From Alphaproteobacteria bacterium (GTDB lineage Bacteria > Pseudomonadota > Alphaproteobacteria > Rs-D84), in the NCBI GenBank assembly GCA_009784275.1, contig WRCA01000008.1, positions 1 to 37,602 of the forward strand: a DNA stretch of 37,602 nt. The letters run 5' to 3'. Position 1 is the stretch's first letter, and every line of letters begins with the position of its first letter. Positions 18,764-28,576 of the stretch are shown piece by piece. Both the position numbers and the translations under genes were made by a program. The notes under the pieces are model-generated. The model saw only the letters and a program-made list of their open reading frames with translations. It was not told the DNA's origin and searched no databases.

Positions 18764-19185
18764 TTTAAACTCTCTGCCGCGGTGCGTGCTAATTCATCTG
18801 CACGCTCGTTCATGCATTCTCCGCAATGTCCGCGCACCCAAACCCAGTGAATTTCTTTTTCTGCGGCGCGTTCATCCAAGGCCTGCCACAGGTCTTGATT
18901 TTTTACAGGCTTTTTATCGGCGGTTTTCCAACCGTTTTTCTTCCAGTTTTTCAACCAGGATTGCATTCCGTTCTTTACATATTGGCTGTCGGTATGAATT
19001 TCTATCTTTGGGTTATTTATCGCGGTCAGCGCGCGCAATACGGCCATCAATTCCATACGGTTATTTGTGGTGTTATTTTCGCCTCCAGACCGTTCGACCG
19101 TCTGCGTTCCATCGCTGGCAATAAAAGCCCAACCGCCTGGTCCGGGATTTCCCAAACAAGAACCATCTGTCCATATTTTAATCAT
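18760..19185 (-). CDS. rnhA: ribonuclease HI
   Basis: IWTDGSCLGNPGPGGWAF; NNTTNNRMELMAVLRAL; IHTDSQYVKNGM; WVRGHCGECMNERADELAR. Confidence 0.97.
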   Translation of the reverse strand: MIKIWTDGSCLGNPGPGGWAFIASDGTQTVERSGGENNTTNNRMELMAVLRALTAINNPKIEIHTDSQYVKNGMQSWLKNWKKNGWKTADKKPVKNQDLWQALDERAAEKEIHWVWVRGHCGECMNERADELARTAAESLK

Positions 19186-19213
19186 TGCAATCCTGAATCT
19201 TTGTTCTTATAAT
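19185..19213 (+). promoter_or_regulatory. promoter TTGCAA-N17-TATAAT upstream of tkt
   Basis: Perfect -10; 14 nt to ATG 19228. Confidence 0.5.
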
Positions 19214-19227
19214 TCTATCACAAGAGA

Positions 19228-20994
19228 ATGAAATTCACAAACGAACAACTTATGTACATGTCAAACGCGGCACGCAGCGGCGGTCTGCGCGCCATTCGCG
19301 CGGCAAAGTCCGGACATGTTGGAATCGCATTGGGCGCGGCGGATATTATGACCGCAATTTACGCGAATCATCTGGATATACCGCGCGATCGATTTGTATT
19401 GTCTGCGGGACATGGCAGCGCATTATTGTATTCTGTATTAAAGCTTCGTGGATATGACTTGCCGCCGTTGGAAACTTTCAGAAAATTAAATGGCTTGCCG
19501 GGACATCCGGAATATGGAATTCCGGGGGTAGAGGCGACCACGGGGCCACTGGGACAAGGTGTCGCAAACGCTGTTGGACTGGCGATGGCGACAAAAATTA
19601 AAAAACAGACCGGAAAAATTTATTGCCTTTGCAGCGATGGCGACCTTATGGAAGGGGTTGCCCAAGAAGCAATTGCCTTTGCTGGCAGGTATAAGCTGAA
19701 TAATTTAATAATGTTCTGGGATGATAATGGCATCAGCATAGATGGCAAAGCCTTGACCGATTTAAATATGCCTATGCGGATGCGGGCGGCAGGTTTTGAA
19801 GTCTTGAAAGCCAATGGGCATAAGTTTTCGGAAATAAACGCAGCAATTGATAAGGCAAAGAAGTCAACCAAGCCGACATTTATCCAATGCAAAACAACCA
19901 TCGGCCTGGGCAGCGATCTGGCCGGCAAAGCTGAAGCCCATGCGATGAGCCTGAACGACGACCAGTTGGCGGAACTGATAGGGAAGTTTGATAGTGCAGA
20001 AGGTGCAAGATTATGGGAAAGATTTGTTGCCCCGCAACCCCCAATAGCGACTGATTTTGACCCAAAAATACCCGTAAATCCGGCAACTGTGTCGGGGGGA
20101 ATGGCTTCTTCCCGCGAGCTTTCAGGGAAGTATCTTGAAACGCTTCTGGGGAAGAATTCTTTGTTAATTGGGGGCAGCGCAGACCTGGCGGAGTCTACAA
20201 ATACGCGGGTTGCTGGATCACGCGATATTTCGCCAACTGATTTCAGCGGGAATTTCATCCATTTTGGTGTGCGGGAACATGCGATGGCCGCAATTATGAA
20301 TGGCTTGGCGCTGGGCGGATTGCGCCCGTATGGTGGAACATTCCTTGTATTCAGCGATTATATGCGCGCTGCGATGAGATTAAGCGCACTGATGGGCTTG
20401 CCTGTGATTTATGTGCTGACGCATGACAGTATTGCCCTGGGGGAGGACGGCCCAACCCATCAACCAGTGGAACAGTTGCCCAGTCTGCGTTTAATACCAA
20501 ATATGAACGTCTTCAGGCCTTGTAACGCGGCAGAGGTCAAATGGGCTTGGGATACAGCGCTGGGCGAGGTCAGCCGTCCATCGTGCATTGTTTTAAGTCG
20601 GCAAAAATTCGCTCAAATTGAAACGCCAGCTGGCGCAGAAATCCATCGTGGGGGGTATATCATAAAAGAAGGCTCTAAATCGGGTATAACACTCATCGCC
20701 ACCGGCGCAGAGGTTCCGCTTGCCATGGCGGTTGCGGATAAAATAGGCGCTGCGGTCGTCAGTATGCCGAATGTGGAAAGATTCCGCTTGCAAGATGGGG
20801 AATATAAACATAGAATCCTGACGGGAAGGGTGATAGCGATAGAGGCAGGCGCGACAACGGGCTGGTATGAATTCGCGGACGGGGTCGCAGGGATTGACAG
20901 TTTCGGTGCATCAGGCGGTGGCGCAGAAGTTTATAAACACTTTGGATTCGACGCAGATGCAATTGCCGGAGAGATTATTAGAAAGTTGAAATGA
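19228..20994 (+). CDS. tkt: transketolase
   Basis: SGHVGIALGAADIM, FVLSAGHGSALLYSVL, TTGPLGQGVANAVGLA, CSDGDLMEGVAQEA, HFGVREHAMAAIMNGLAL, THDSIALGEDGPTHQPVEQL. Confidence 0.95.
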   Translation: MKFTNEQLMYMSNAARSGGLRAIRAAKSGHVGIALGAADIMTAIYANHLDIPRDRFVLSAGHGSALLYSVLKLRGYDLPPLETFRKLNGLPGHPEYGIPGVEATTGPLGQGVANAVGLAMATKIKKQTGKIYCLCSDGDLMEGVAQEAIAFAGRYKLNNLIMFWDDNGISIDGKALTDLNMPMRMRAAGFEVLKANGHKFSEINAAIDKAKKSTKPTFIQCKTTIGLGSDLAGKAEAHAMSLNDDQLAELIGKFDSAEGARLWERFVAPQPPIATDFDPKIPVNPATVSGGMASSRELSGKYLETLLGKNSLLIGGSADLAESTNTRVAGSRDISPTDFSGNFIHFGVREHAMAAIMNGLALGGLRPYGGTFLVFSDYMRAAMRLSALMGLPVIYVLTHDSIALGEDGPTHQPVEQLPSLRLIPNMNVFRPCNAAEVKWAWDTALGEVSRPSCIVLSRQKFAQIETPAGAEIHRGGYIIKEGSKSGITLIATGAEVPLAMAVADKIGAAVVSMPNVERFRLQDGEYKHRILTGRVIAIEAGATTGWYEFADGVAGIDSFGASGGGAEVYKHFGFDADAIAGEIIRKLK

Positions 20995-21644
20995 GTTCTC
21001 ATATTTTTACTCTTTCCGACGGAGAAGAAATTCCGCTTGTCATAGAGTCTAGACGCGGCCTGCGCAATATTACCTTGCGCCCTAAAACTACGCCGAAAAA
21101 AGAAATTCATATATCGCTTCCACGATGGACTTCTGTATCCAGTGCGATAAAATTCGCGGAACAAAAACGCGCTTGGATCGAAAAAATATTCGCCCGCACG
21201 CCAACCAAAATCAAACTGCACGAAGGCGATAAAATTATGGTTCTGGGGCAAGAATTTTTGATCAGCAACCAAGCCCTGGGCGGCCGACCGGAATTTTTGG
21301 AACGCCGTGCGCGCGACAAGATAAAAGAAATGTTTTTGGCGAATGCAAAGGAAATAATAAAAACAGTGCCGCCAGAACTTCGCCCAACGCGCATAGCAGT
21401 GCGCGATACGACCAGCCGCTGGGGCAGTTGTTCTTCTACGGGAACGATATCGCTGTCTTATCGTTTGGCGTTCGCTCCGCCGGAAGTTATGCGATATGTA
21501 ATCATGCATGAGTTGGCGCATCGAAAACATATGAATCATTCGCCTACATTTTGGAACGCAGTTTCAGAATTGTATGGCCCAGGTGTAAAGCGGGCAGAAT
21601 TATGGCTGAAAAAGAACGGCGCGCAGCTGCATAGATATTTTTAA
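20991..21644 (+). CDS. YgjP-like M48-type metallopeptidase domain protein
   Basis: DTTSRWGSCSSTGTISLSYRLAFAPPEVMRYVIMHELAHRKHMNHSPTFW. Confidence 0.9.
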   Translation: MSSHIFTLSDGEEIPLVIESRRGLRNITLRPKTTPKKEIHISLPRWTSVSSAIKFAEQKRAWIEKIFARTPTKIKLHEGDKIMVLGQEFLISNQALGGRPEFLERRARDKIKEMFLANAKEIIKTVPPELRPTRIAVRDTTSRWGSCSSTGTISLSYRLAFAPPEVMRYVIMHELAHRKHMNHSPTFWNAVSELYGPGVKRAELWLKKNGAQLHRYF

Positions 21645-21660
21645 ACAAAGGAGAAAATAA

Positions 21661-22044
21661 ATGAGAAAAACATTAATGTTATTGGTAACAATGGCGGCGG
21701 TTACCTCTGGTTGTGCGCGATCAGAAAATCCTTTGCGCGGGCACGAGTTTGAATCGCAGAATGACATGACTAAAATTATTCTGATTTTCGACAAAGATGA
21801 AATGCGTCTGCGTGGAAAAGTTGTGAATGTTTATACTGCATCGTATGAATTATCTGGGGATAATATGATTGTCGGGCGCATGGCAAGCACCATGATGATG
21901 CCAATAGGAAACGCTGCGGATGTAGAACGCGAATACTTTAAATTTATGAGCGATTCCGAACCAAAGCAAATTAGCTTGAAAGATGGAATTCTAACAATCA
22001 CCGATCACAGTGGTAAGTCGTTTGAATTCGAGAAAGTTAAATAA
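21661..22044 (+). CDS. putative lipoprotein, META-like
   Basis: Signal with TSGCA lipobox; ELSGDNMIVGRMASTMMM... Family only tentative. Confidence 0.6.
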   Translation: MRKTLMLLVTMAAVTSGCARSENPLRGHEFESQNDMTKIILIFDKDEMRLRGKVVNVYTASYELSGDNMIVGRMASTMMMPIGNAADVEREYFKFMSDSEPKQISLKDGILTITDHSGKSFEFEKVK

Positions 22045-22047
22045 AAA

Positions 22048-22108
22048 ATCCCGCACCCGGGTCCGGGCGAAATCGCAGATTTCGCGGGGTGGGAGTTGCG
22101 GGATTATT
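22048..22108. terminator. compound bidirectional terminator/hairpin between convergent genes
   Basis: Outer stem AATCCCGCA/TGCGGGATT; inner stem GCGAAATC-GCA-GATTTCGC. Confidence 0.7.
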
Positions 22109-22307
22109 TATTATTGGCAAGCACATATTCCTGGATTCTTTGAAGTTCCGGTGTCCAACATCCGCGAGAAAGACCCCGCAAGTCACAAGAATTTGGGGAT
22201 ATGCCCCTGCGATGTGCCATGCAGCCTGGAATATGAAGTGCGATGATATCAGAAACCTCTATTTGCTCACGGTATTTTTCGCAAAATTGAAAGACGCAAA
22301 GATCCAT
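22104..22307 (-). CDS. small Cys-rich hypothetical protein (MDLCVFQFCEKYREQIEVSDIIALHIPGCMAHRRGISPNSCDLRGLSRGCWTPELQRIQEYVLANNK)
   Basis: AAGG RBS, TTGACA-N16-TATTAT promoter upstream, terminator directly downstream. Confidence 0.6.
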   Translation of the reverse strand: MDLCVFQFCEKYREQIEVSDIIALHIPGCMAHRRGISPNSCDLRGLSRGCWTPELQRIQEYVLANNK

Positions 22308-22329
22308 AACCATACCTTTTATTACCCAA

Positions 22330-22357
22330 ATAATAGCGTAAATAGGACATTTGTCAA
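22330..22357 (-). promoter_or_regulatory. promoter TTGACA-N16-TATTAT for the small Cys-rich ORF
   Basis: Read on minus strand: TTGACAAATGTCCTATTTACGCTATTAT. Confidence 0.65.
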
Positions 22358-22369
22358 ATATTAATACAT

Positions 22370-22397
22370 TTGCTTTTAAGGATTTTTCAAGTACAAT
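22370..22397 (+). promoter_or_regulatory. candidate obg promoter TTGCTT-N16-TACAAT
   Basis: Hexamers and spacing; predicts an approximately 114-nt leader. Confidence 0.4.
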
Positions 22398-22433
22398 TCT
22401 ATTTACGAAACCGAGCGTATAAGCGTCCAGCTA

Positions 22434-23543
<1,110 letters not shown>

Positions 23544-23544
23544 T

Positions 23545-23994
23545 ATGATAAAAGAATTTGAATCTGAAATTACACGTGATGCGCGGTTGGCGATAGAATA
23601 TGTCTTGAATAATAAAGTCAAAATCCATGGCTTGCCAATTCAAAATGTCAGAGGGCAAGTGGTCATTGTTGGTGATAAATTACCGATAGAAGAGAAAAAT
23701 AAATTCTCTTATTACAAAGCAAGCCTTGTTCTTATCAGCCCTATACAACATCCGGAAATATTGAAGGATCGCGCAGACACAATAACTTTGCGCTTTAGCG
23801 ATAAAATCATTAAAAAATATAAAATAAAACATCCAGACATATGGGTGTCTGCCAAGAACCCGAACATATCAGAAAATCCTGGTTTAATAATCGCCGAAAA
23901 AGACGGATTGCAATCTTATGGCAACACTATAGATCATGCGCGCGCATATTTAAGCATCGCAATATTCGACGAATATATCACAAAGGTAAAATAA
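23545..23994 (+). CDS. hypothetical protein
   Basis: 149-aa ORF between obg and the kinase gene; stop/start overlap TAATG with the next gene. Confidence 0.7.
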   Translation: MIKEFESEITRDARLAIEYVLNNKVKIHGLPIQNVRGQVVIVGDKLPIEEKNKFSYYKASLVLISPIQHPEILKDRADTITLRFSDKIIKKYKIKHPDIWVSAKNPNISENPGLIIAEKDGLQSYGNTIDHARAYLSIAIFDEYITKVK

Positions 23995-24734
23995 TGGGAA
24001 CGAAAGTATTAAAAATTGGCGGTTCCGTGCTGGGCACATCAAAAGATCTCGCTAAAAATCTAGATATCATCGGTAAAAATATCGGCGAGTATATATTGAA
24101 AAGCGATAAATGCGCAATTGTAGTTTCTGCACTAAAAGGCAGAACCAGACAACTAGACAAGAACTGCGAAAAACTTGGAATATCAGGGGAAGCGAGCGCT
24201 TTTGCAGTATCCGCAGGAGAAATAGAATCTGCCGGATTATTATCCGGATATTTGAATAAAATAGGGATGCCCGCACAGGCACTTCTTCCATGGAATATCG
24301 TAATTACCAAAGTTGTTAAAGGTGATTTTCGTAATGCGGAAATAGAAAAGATTAATATCCAGCCAATATTAGAATGTTTTCATAATTCCATCATACCAGT
24401 TATTCCGGGATATCTGGGTGCAACCGTTAACGGACAGCCATCCACATTGGCATATGATGGTTCCGATATCTCTGCGGTTGCGATTGCCGCTGCAATAAAC
24501 GCCGACAACTGTGTTTTATTCAAAGATGTGCCCGGAATTTATGGCGAAGATGGCATATATGAATTTGATGGGAAACTTTATTACAGCAATTTAAGTTATT
24601 TCAGAATGAAACAAATTTCTAAAAATGGTGGAAATGTTTTGCATGAAAAAGCTGTCGATATGGCGAGGAAAAATAACTTACCACTGTGGATAAGCAAAAT
24701 CGGTCATTCATCCAAGGGGACATATATACGATAA
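23994..24734 (+). CDS. aspartokinase-like amino acid kinase family protein, catalytic domain only
   Basis: KVLKIGGSVLGTS; SAGEIESAGLLSGYLNKIGMPAQALLPW; GYLGATVNGQPSTLAYDGSDISAVAIAAAINADNCVLFKDVPGIYGED; no C-terminal ACT region. Confidence 0.8.
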   Translation: MGTKVLKIGGSVLGTSKDLAKNLDIIGKNIGEYILKSDKCAIVVSALKGRTRQLDKNCEKLGISGEASAFAVSAGEIESAGLLSGYLNKIGMPAQALLPWNIVITKVVKGDFRNAEIEKINIQPILECFHNSIIPVIPGYLGATVNGQPSTLAYDGSDISAVAIAAAINADNCVLFKDVPGIYGEDGIYEFDGKLYYSNLSYFRMKQISKNGGNVLHEKAVDMARKNNLPLWISKIGHSSKGTYIR

Positions 24735-24763
24735 AAAATCCGGCGGTTGCCGGATTTTTATTT
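24731..24763. terminator. intrinsic terminator between convergent genes
   Basis: AAAAAATCCGGC ggtt GCCGGATTTTTATTT. Confidence 0.85.
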
Positions 24764-25931
24764 ATCTTGAACTGCAATTTGCGAATTGCTGTGCCATTAA
24801 TGATTGCTCGCTATTATTCAGGACTGCTACTGGTATCGTCCAACAACGCGCGGAATCACGTAACACAAATACTTTGGTTCCATTTTTATAAGCCGTTTGC
24901 ATGCTGCCCATTTGCGCACTGGACAAGAACGCATTCTGGGTCATGGGTGAATTAGTTAAACCTGCTTGCACAACTTGTTTCGCATCGGCATGAGTAAACA
25001 CATCGCTGGATGAATAAACTTCCATCCACAACTGCTGTACTGGTTCCGGCACATCACCCCCAACATCTTTCGGGAATGCCATTCCGACCGCCATTGCGCC
25101 CGCTACTTGCAGGTTGCTGGGGCCGCTTTGTGTTGGGTGGGCAACGGTGTTCATCTGCATATTATCGCCGCACGCCAGGTTCATCTTGTTGACATAGCCC
25201 GCCAAGACGGAATCAACCGCGCTCTGCCATTCCGCGCCTTTCTTTGATAGATCCAATGATACTATCTTTTCTGCCCATCCCCAGATGTTAGCGCCAACAT
25301 TTCCGGCATTCGAAAACTTTTGCACCATTTCCGAAGATCCACCTGGCACACCGCTGCCACAGAAATCTGTCAGTTCTGTCCGCAAACGATTACTGGTTTC
25401 ATTGCCATAAGCCAATGCAATCTGATGACAGGACATCGCGGCTTCTAATTCTTGACGGCGCTGGACACAAAGGCTGGAATGAGATTTATTTAATTGCGTC
25501 GCCATATTCATCATGGACAAGTATGCCATCAATTCTTGCTGGACATAGCTGGGACACAGGCGCGCCGCAGTATTCATACCTTTCCCGCCCATCGCATAAC
25601 TGGTAGAAAATGATGGCAACAGTGGAGTGTTATCCTTTTGCAGACATAACAGTGCTGTATTATAAAGCTCGCTCTCTGAAGCATAATCACAACGTGATCC
25701 GCGCTGTCCCGGCACAACCGTGGTATCGCCGCAATAGCTTGAAAGGCATTTATAGATCTTGTCCCGGCATGCGGAATCCACATCCGGTTGGGTCACCATA
25801 TAGTAAGTATTCCGCTGATTTTGCTGATATGCGCTCGCCAGCGCTGCATTGCCGCGATTATTGTTCATTGCAGCATATGCCGGTACGCACAGCAAAAGAC
25901 CAGCCGCAAAAAGTCCAAAAATTCTCTTCAT
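24762..25931 (-). CDS. exported Cys-rich hypothetical protein
   Basis: Signal peptide MKRIFGLFAAGLLLCVPAYA; CRDKIYKCLSSYCGD... many Cys. Confidence 0.7.
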   Translation of the reverse strand: MKRIFGLFAAGLLLCVPAYAAMNNNRGNAALASAYQQNQRNTYYMVTQPDVDSACRDKIYKCLSSYCGDTTVVPGQRGSRCDYASESELYNTALLCLQKDNTPLLPSFSTSYAMGGKGMNTAARLCPSYVQQELMAYLSMMNMATQLNKSHSSLCVQRRQELEAAMSCHQIALAYGNETSNRLRTELTDFCGSGVPGGSSEMVQKFSNAGNVGANIWGWAEKIVSLDLSKKGAEWQSAVDSVLAGYVNKMNLACGDNMQMNTVAHPTQSGPSNLQVAGAMAVGMAFPKDVGGDVPEPVQQLWMEVYSSSDVFTHADAKQVVQAGLTNSPMTQNAFLSSAQMGSMQTAYKNGTKVFVLRDSARCWTIPVAVLNNSEQSLMAQQFANCSSR

Positions 25932-26004
25932 GGAACCCTCTCTCATCCCTGAATTATATCAAAATAATTTGCATTTTACAAGAAACTAATGTATATTCCT
26001 GGGT

Positions 26005-27073
26005 ATGACAAATGTGAATGATCTTTTGCTTCAAATTCGTGATGACATTAATGCCGTCAGGGGGTACCTTTGACCCAGATAAATTAAAATCCGAAATTTC
26101 AGACATTACAGAAATCGCCAATTCGCCAGATTTATGGGAAAATCCTGACCATGCGCGGGGGGTTATGCAGAAAAAAGCATCGTTGGAAAAAAACCTGAAT
26201 GACTTCTTGGCTTTGGAATCCGAGTATAAAAATCTGTCCGAATTAATAACAATCGCACCAGATGATCCGGATGTAGCAAAAGCATTGGAATCATTGGCGG
26301 ATACCGCGAACAAAGCTAAATTTATCACACTTTTTAACGAACCGGCTGACGGGGCGGGCGCATTCTTGTTTATCCAAGCCGGCGCCGGTGGGACCGAAGC
26401 CCAAGATTGGGCATCTATGCTATCACGGATGTATGCGCGCTGGGCAGAACGTCATGGCTTTGCATTAGAGGTTATTGAGGAACATTTGGGAGATACCGCC
26501 GGAATAAAAAATATAACTTATCGTATTATCGGCGATCGTGCTTATGGTTGGTTAAGAAATGAAATAGGTGTCCATCGTTTGGTGCGCATCAGCCCATTTG
26601 ATAGCAATGCGCGGCGCCATACAAGCTTTGCCAGTGTTGATGTCTGGCCGGATATCGATGATTCCATAGAAATTGAGGTTAATGATAAAGACTTGCGTAT
26701 TGATACATATAGGGCGCAAGGGGCAGGCGGCCAGCATGTTAATAAAACCGACAGCGCAGTGCGGATTACTCACTTGCCAACAGGCATAGCGGTCCAGTGT
26801 CAGAATGAGCGCAGCCAGCTGCAAAATAAAGATCTGGCAATGAAGATGCTTCGCTCAAAACTGTATGAATTGGAAATGCAAAAGAGGGCGGCAGAGCAAG
26901 ACGCGGCCAAGGCGGCCCAAAAGAAAATAGAATGGGGCAGCCAGATCCGCAGCTATGTCCTGCAGCCATATCAACTTGTAAAAGACTTGCGTACTAATCT
27001 TGAAAATACAAACCCCGCCGCAGTCTTGGACGGGGATTTAGATGACTTTATGCTGGCAATGTTGCAGAAGTAA
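26005..27073 (+). CDS. prfB: peptide chain release factor 2, with +1 programmed frameshift at 26068-26073
   Basis: MTNVNDLLLQIRDDINAVRGYL-(TGA)-DPDKLKSEI; slip site AGGGGGTACCTTTGAC; GGQHVNKTDSAVRITHLPTGI. Confidence 0.97.
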
Positions 27074-27439
27074 TTATTTTCTTTTGCCACCAGCAAGTAT
27101 TTCATTATACCTATTGGTTCCCTTCTTTACAACTTCATAGAAAGGATCTTTACAAACCTTTTCCCCTTTGAATTCTGGGACATCCGCATGTTCGCACATT
27201 TTCATATCGCATTCTTCCGGACACATTTTCTGCCTCGGCAAAATAACAAGCAAATCTCCTTGTTTTGGTGTTCCAAAAATACGGGTGCTTGGTATTTCTA
27301 TGCTAAATCCATTCCTGTTGAAAATCGCATAGATGTCAAAACTTTGCGAATAAAACATTTGGTTTTTCAACCGGCTGTATCTAGTCGCATAAGCAATTTG
27401 ATTTACTAATTTTACTTTTGCTATAAATTCAAATTTCAT
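27074..27439 (-). CDS. hypothetical protein
   Basis: Start set at MKFEFIAKVKL (27439) with AAGG upstream; the track's N-terminal extension runs through tRNA-like sequence. Confidence 0.55.
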   Translation of the reverse strand: MKFEFIAKVKLVNQIAYATRYSRLKNQMFYSQSFDIYAIFNRNGFSIEIPSTRIFGTPKQGDLLVILPRQKMCPEECDMKMCEHADVPEFKGEKVCKDPFYEVVKKGTNRYNEILAGGKRK

Positions 27440-27468
27440 AATATTAAACCTTTTAAATTTGTAAATCC

Positions 27469-27508
27469 TGGCGCACCCGACAGGATTCGCTCGGCCTTCG
27501 CCTGCGCG
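27469..27508 (-). repeat. degenerate partial copy of the tRNA-Arg(CCG) 3' half
   Basis: GCGAAGGCCGAGCGAATCCTGTCGGGTGCGCCA versus intact CCGAAGGCCGGGATTGCAGGTTCGAATCCTGCCGGGTGCGCCA. Confidence 0.7.
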
Positions 27509-27630
27509 CATCCTCCTATTTATTCGAACTTCGCTATGCTCGTTCTCATATACTCGGATTCGAACCTGGGTTCTCATCCTTGGGGCTTGAACAATTTACA
27601 AAATAAACCCTCTGGGCTTATTTTATAAAT

Positions 27631-27707
27631 TGGCGCACCCGGCAGGATTCGAACCTGCAATCCCGGCCTTCGGAGGGCCGTGCTATATCCAGTTAAGCCA
27701 CGGGTGC
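27631..27707 (-). tRNA. tRNA-Arg(CCG)
   Basis: GCACCCGTGGCTTAACTGGATATAGCACGGCCCTCCGAAGGCCG...GCAGGTTCGAATCCTGCCGGGTGCGCCA. Confidence 0.95.
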
Positions 27708-27792
27708 AACTTCGCGAAATTATACCCCAATTTTTAGGATTTGCAATTCGAATATTGAATTGCTAGGATTTTTCCAATACAGAGGGAATCCC

Positions 27793-28269
27793 ATGAAATC
27801 ATACATAATACTTCCAGCAATCCTGTTGCTGACCGCATGCAACAGCACGTACATAAAGCCCGGAACTATGGAGCAAGGCGAACTGGTTTTCGCAGATCGT
27901 GGCGGCTACTCTATGAAGCGCAGCATCAAAGAACGCCTAGAAGAACGCGGATATACATTGCGCGTCGGAAAAATCAAAACATCCAGCTCTGCGGGCGGAT
28001 TCGAAGGGGTTGGCGAAGGCGTGGACGGAATAAGTATAAGTAGCGTAGTAATTCCAACTGACGCGAAATATGTAGTCAGTGTTTCAGAACGTCGCGAATT
28101 ATTCGCATGGTATTGGTGCCCGTTCAACGGATTCTGGTGGTGGAGTTTTAACGTTTCGATCGCAGACCAGAAAACTGGCGAAGAACTTATGACTTGGCGG
28201 GGCCGCGGATGCGCAAACAGCAGCCTGCGCAAGCTGGATAGAATATTGGACGAACTTGAAAAGAAATAA
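27793..28269 (+). CDS. hypothetical lipoprotein
   Basis: MKSYIILPAILLLTACNS lipobox; Trp-rich WYWCPFNGFWWWSFNVSIAD. Confidence 0.65.
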   Translation: MKSYIILPAILLLTACNSTYIKPGTMEQGELVFADRGGYSMKRSIKERLEERGYTLRVGKIKTSSSAGGFEGVGEGVDGISISSVVIPTDAKYVVSVSERRELFAWYWCPFNGFWWWSFNVSIADQKTGEELMTWRGRGCANSSLRKLDRILDELEKK

Positions 28270-28549
28270 AGAAGATTTTATTTATGATATAAAAATAGAC
28301 CTGCATGGGATGACTTCTATGCAGGCCTTTCATAAGGTCTTGCAGACCATCGAAACTGCACATAAAAACGGCGACAGAAAGCTCTTATTCATTACCGGCA
28401 TAGGTGATTCGGCACGCGGCACAGGCATTATACGCCAAGAGCTTCCTGTTTATGTGGATCATCCCACTGTACGGGATTATGTTTTGGGCTATAAGTATGA
28501 AAATGGAAAGTATCTGGTTAGGTTAAGAAAAAATAAAACCATTGAATAA
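28256..28549 (+). CDS. Smr-domain protein
   Basis: DLHGMTSMQAFHKVLQTIETAHKNGDRKLLFITGIGDSARGTGIIRQELPVYV. Confidence 0.85.
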   Translation: MKRNKEDFIYDIKIDLHGMTSMQAFHKVLQTIETAHKNGDRKLLFITGIGDSARGTGIIRQELPVYVDHPTVRDYVLGYKYENGKYLVRLRKNKTIE

Positions 28550-28576
28550 AGAAACCGGCCTTCGCCGGTTTTTATT
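28550..28576. terminator. intrinsic terminator
   Basis: GAAACCGGC cttc GCCGGTTTTTATTTTTT. Confidence 0.8.

Noticed and set aside
18786-19212. Overlapping + ORFs opposite rnhA
   Set aside because: Shadow ORFs of a well-conserved RNase HI gene.
19620-20258. 212-aa - ORF inside tkt
   Set aside because: Antisense to a strongly supported transketolase; shadow ORF.
20931-21539. 202-aa - ORF opposite tkt/ygjP-like gene
   Set aside because: Composition and location indicate a shadow of the M48-type peptidase gene.
27440-27577. N-terminal extension of ORF 27074-27577
   Set aside because: Runs through degenerate tRNA sequence; internal ATG 27439 has a proper RBS.
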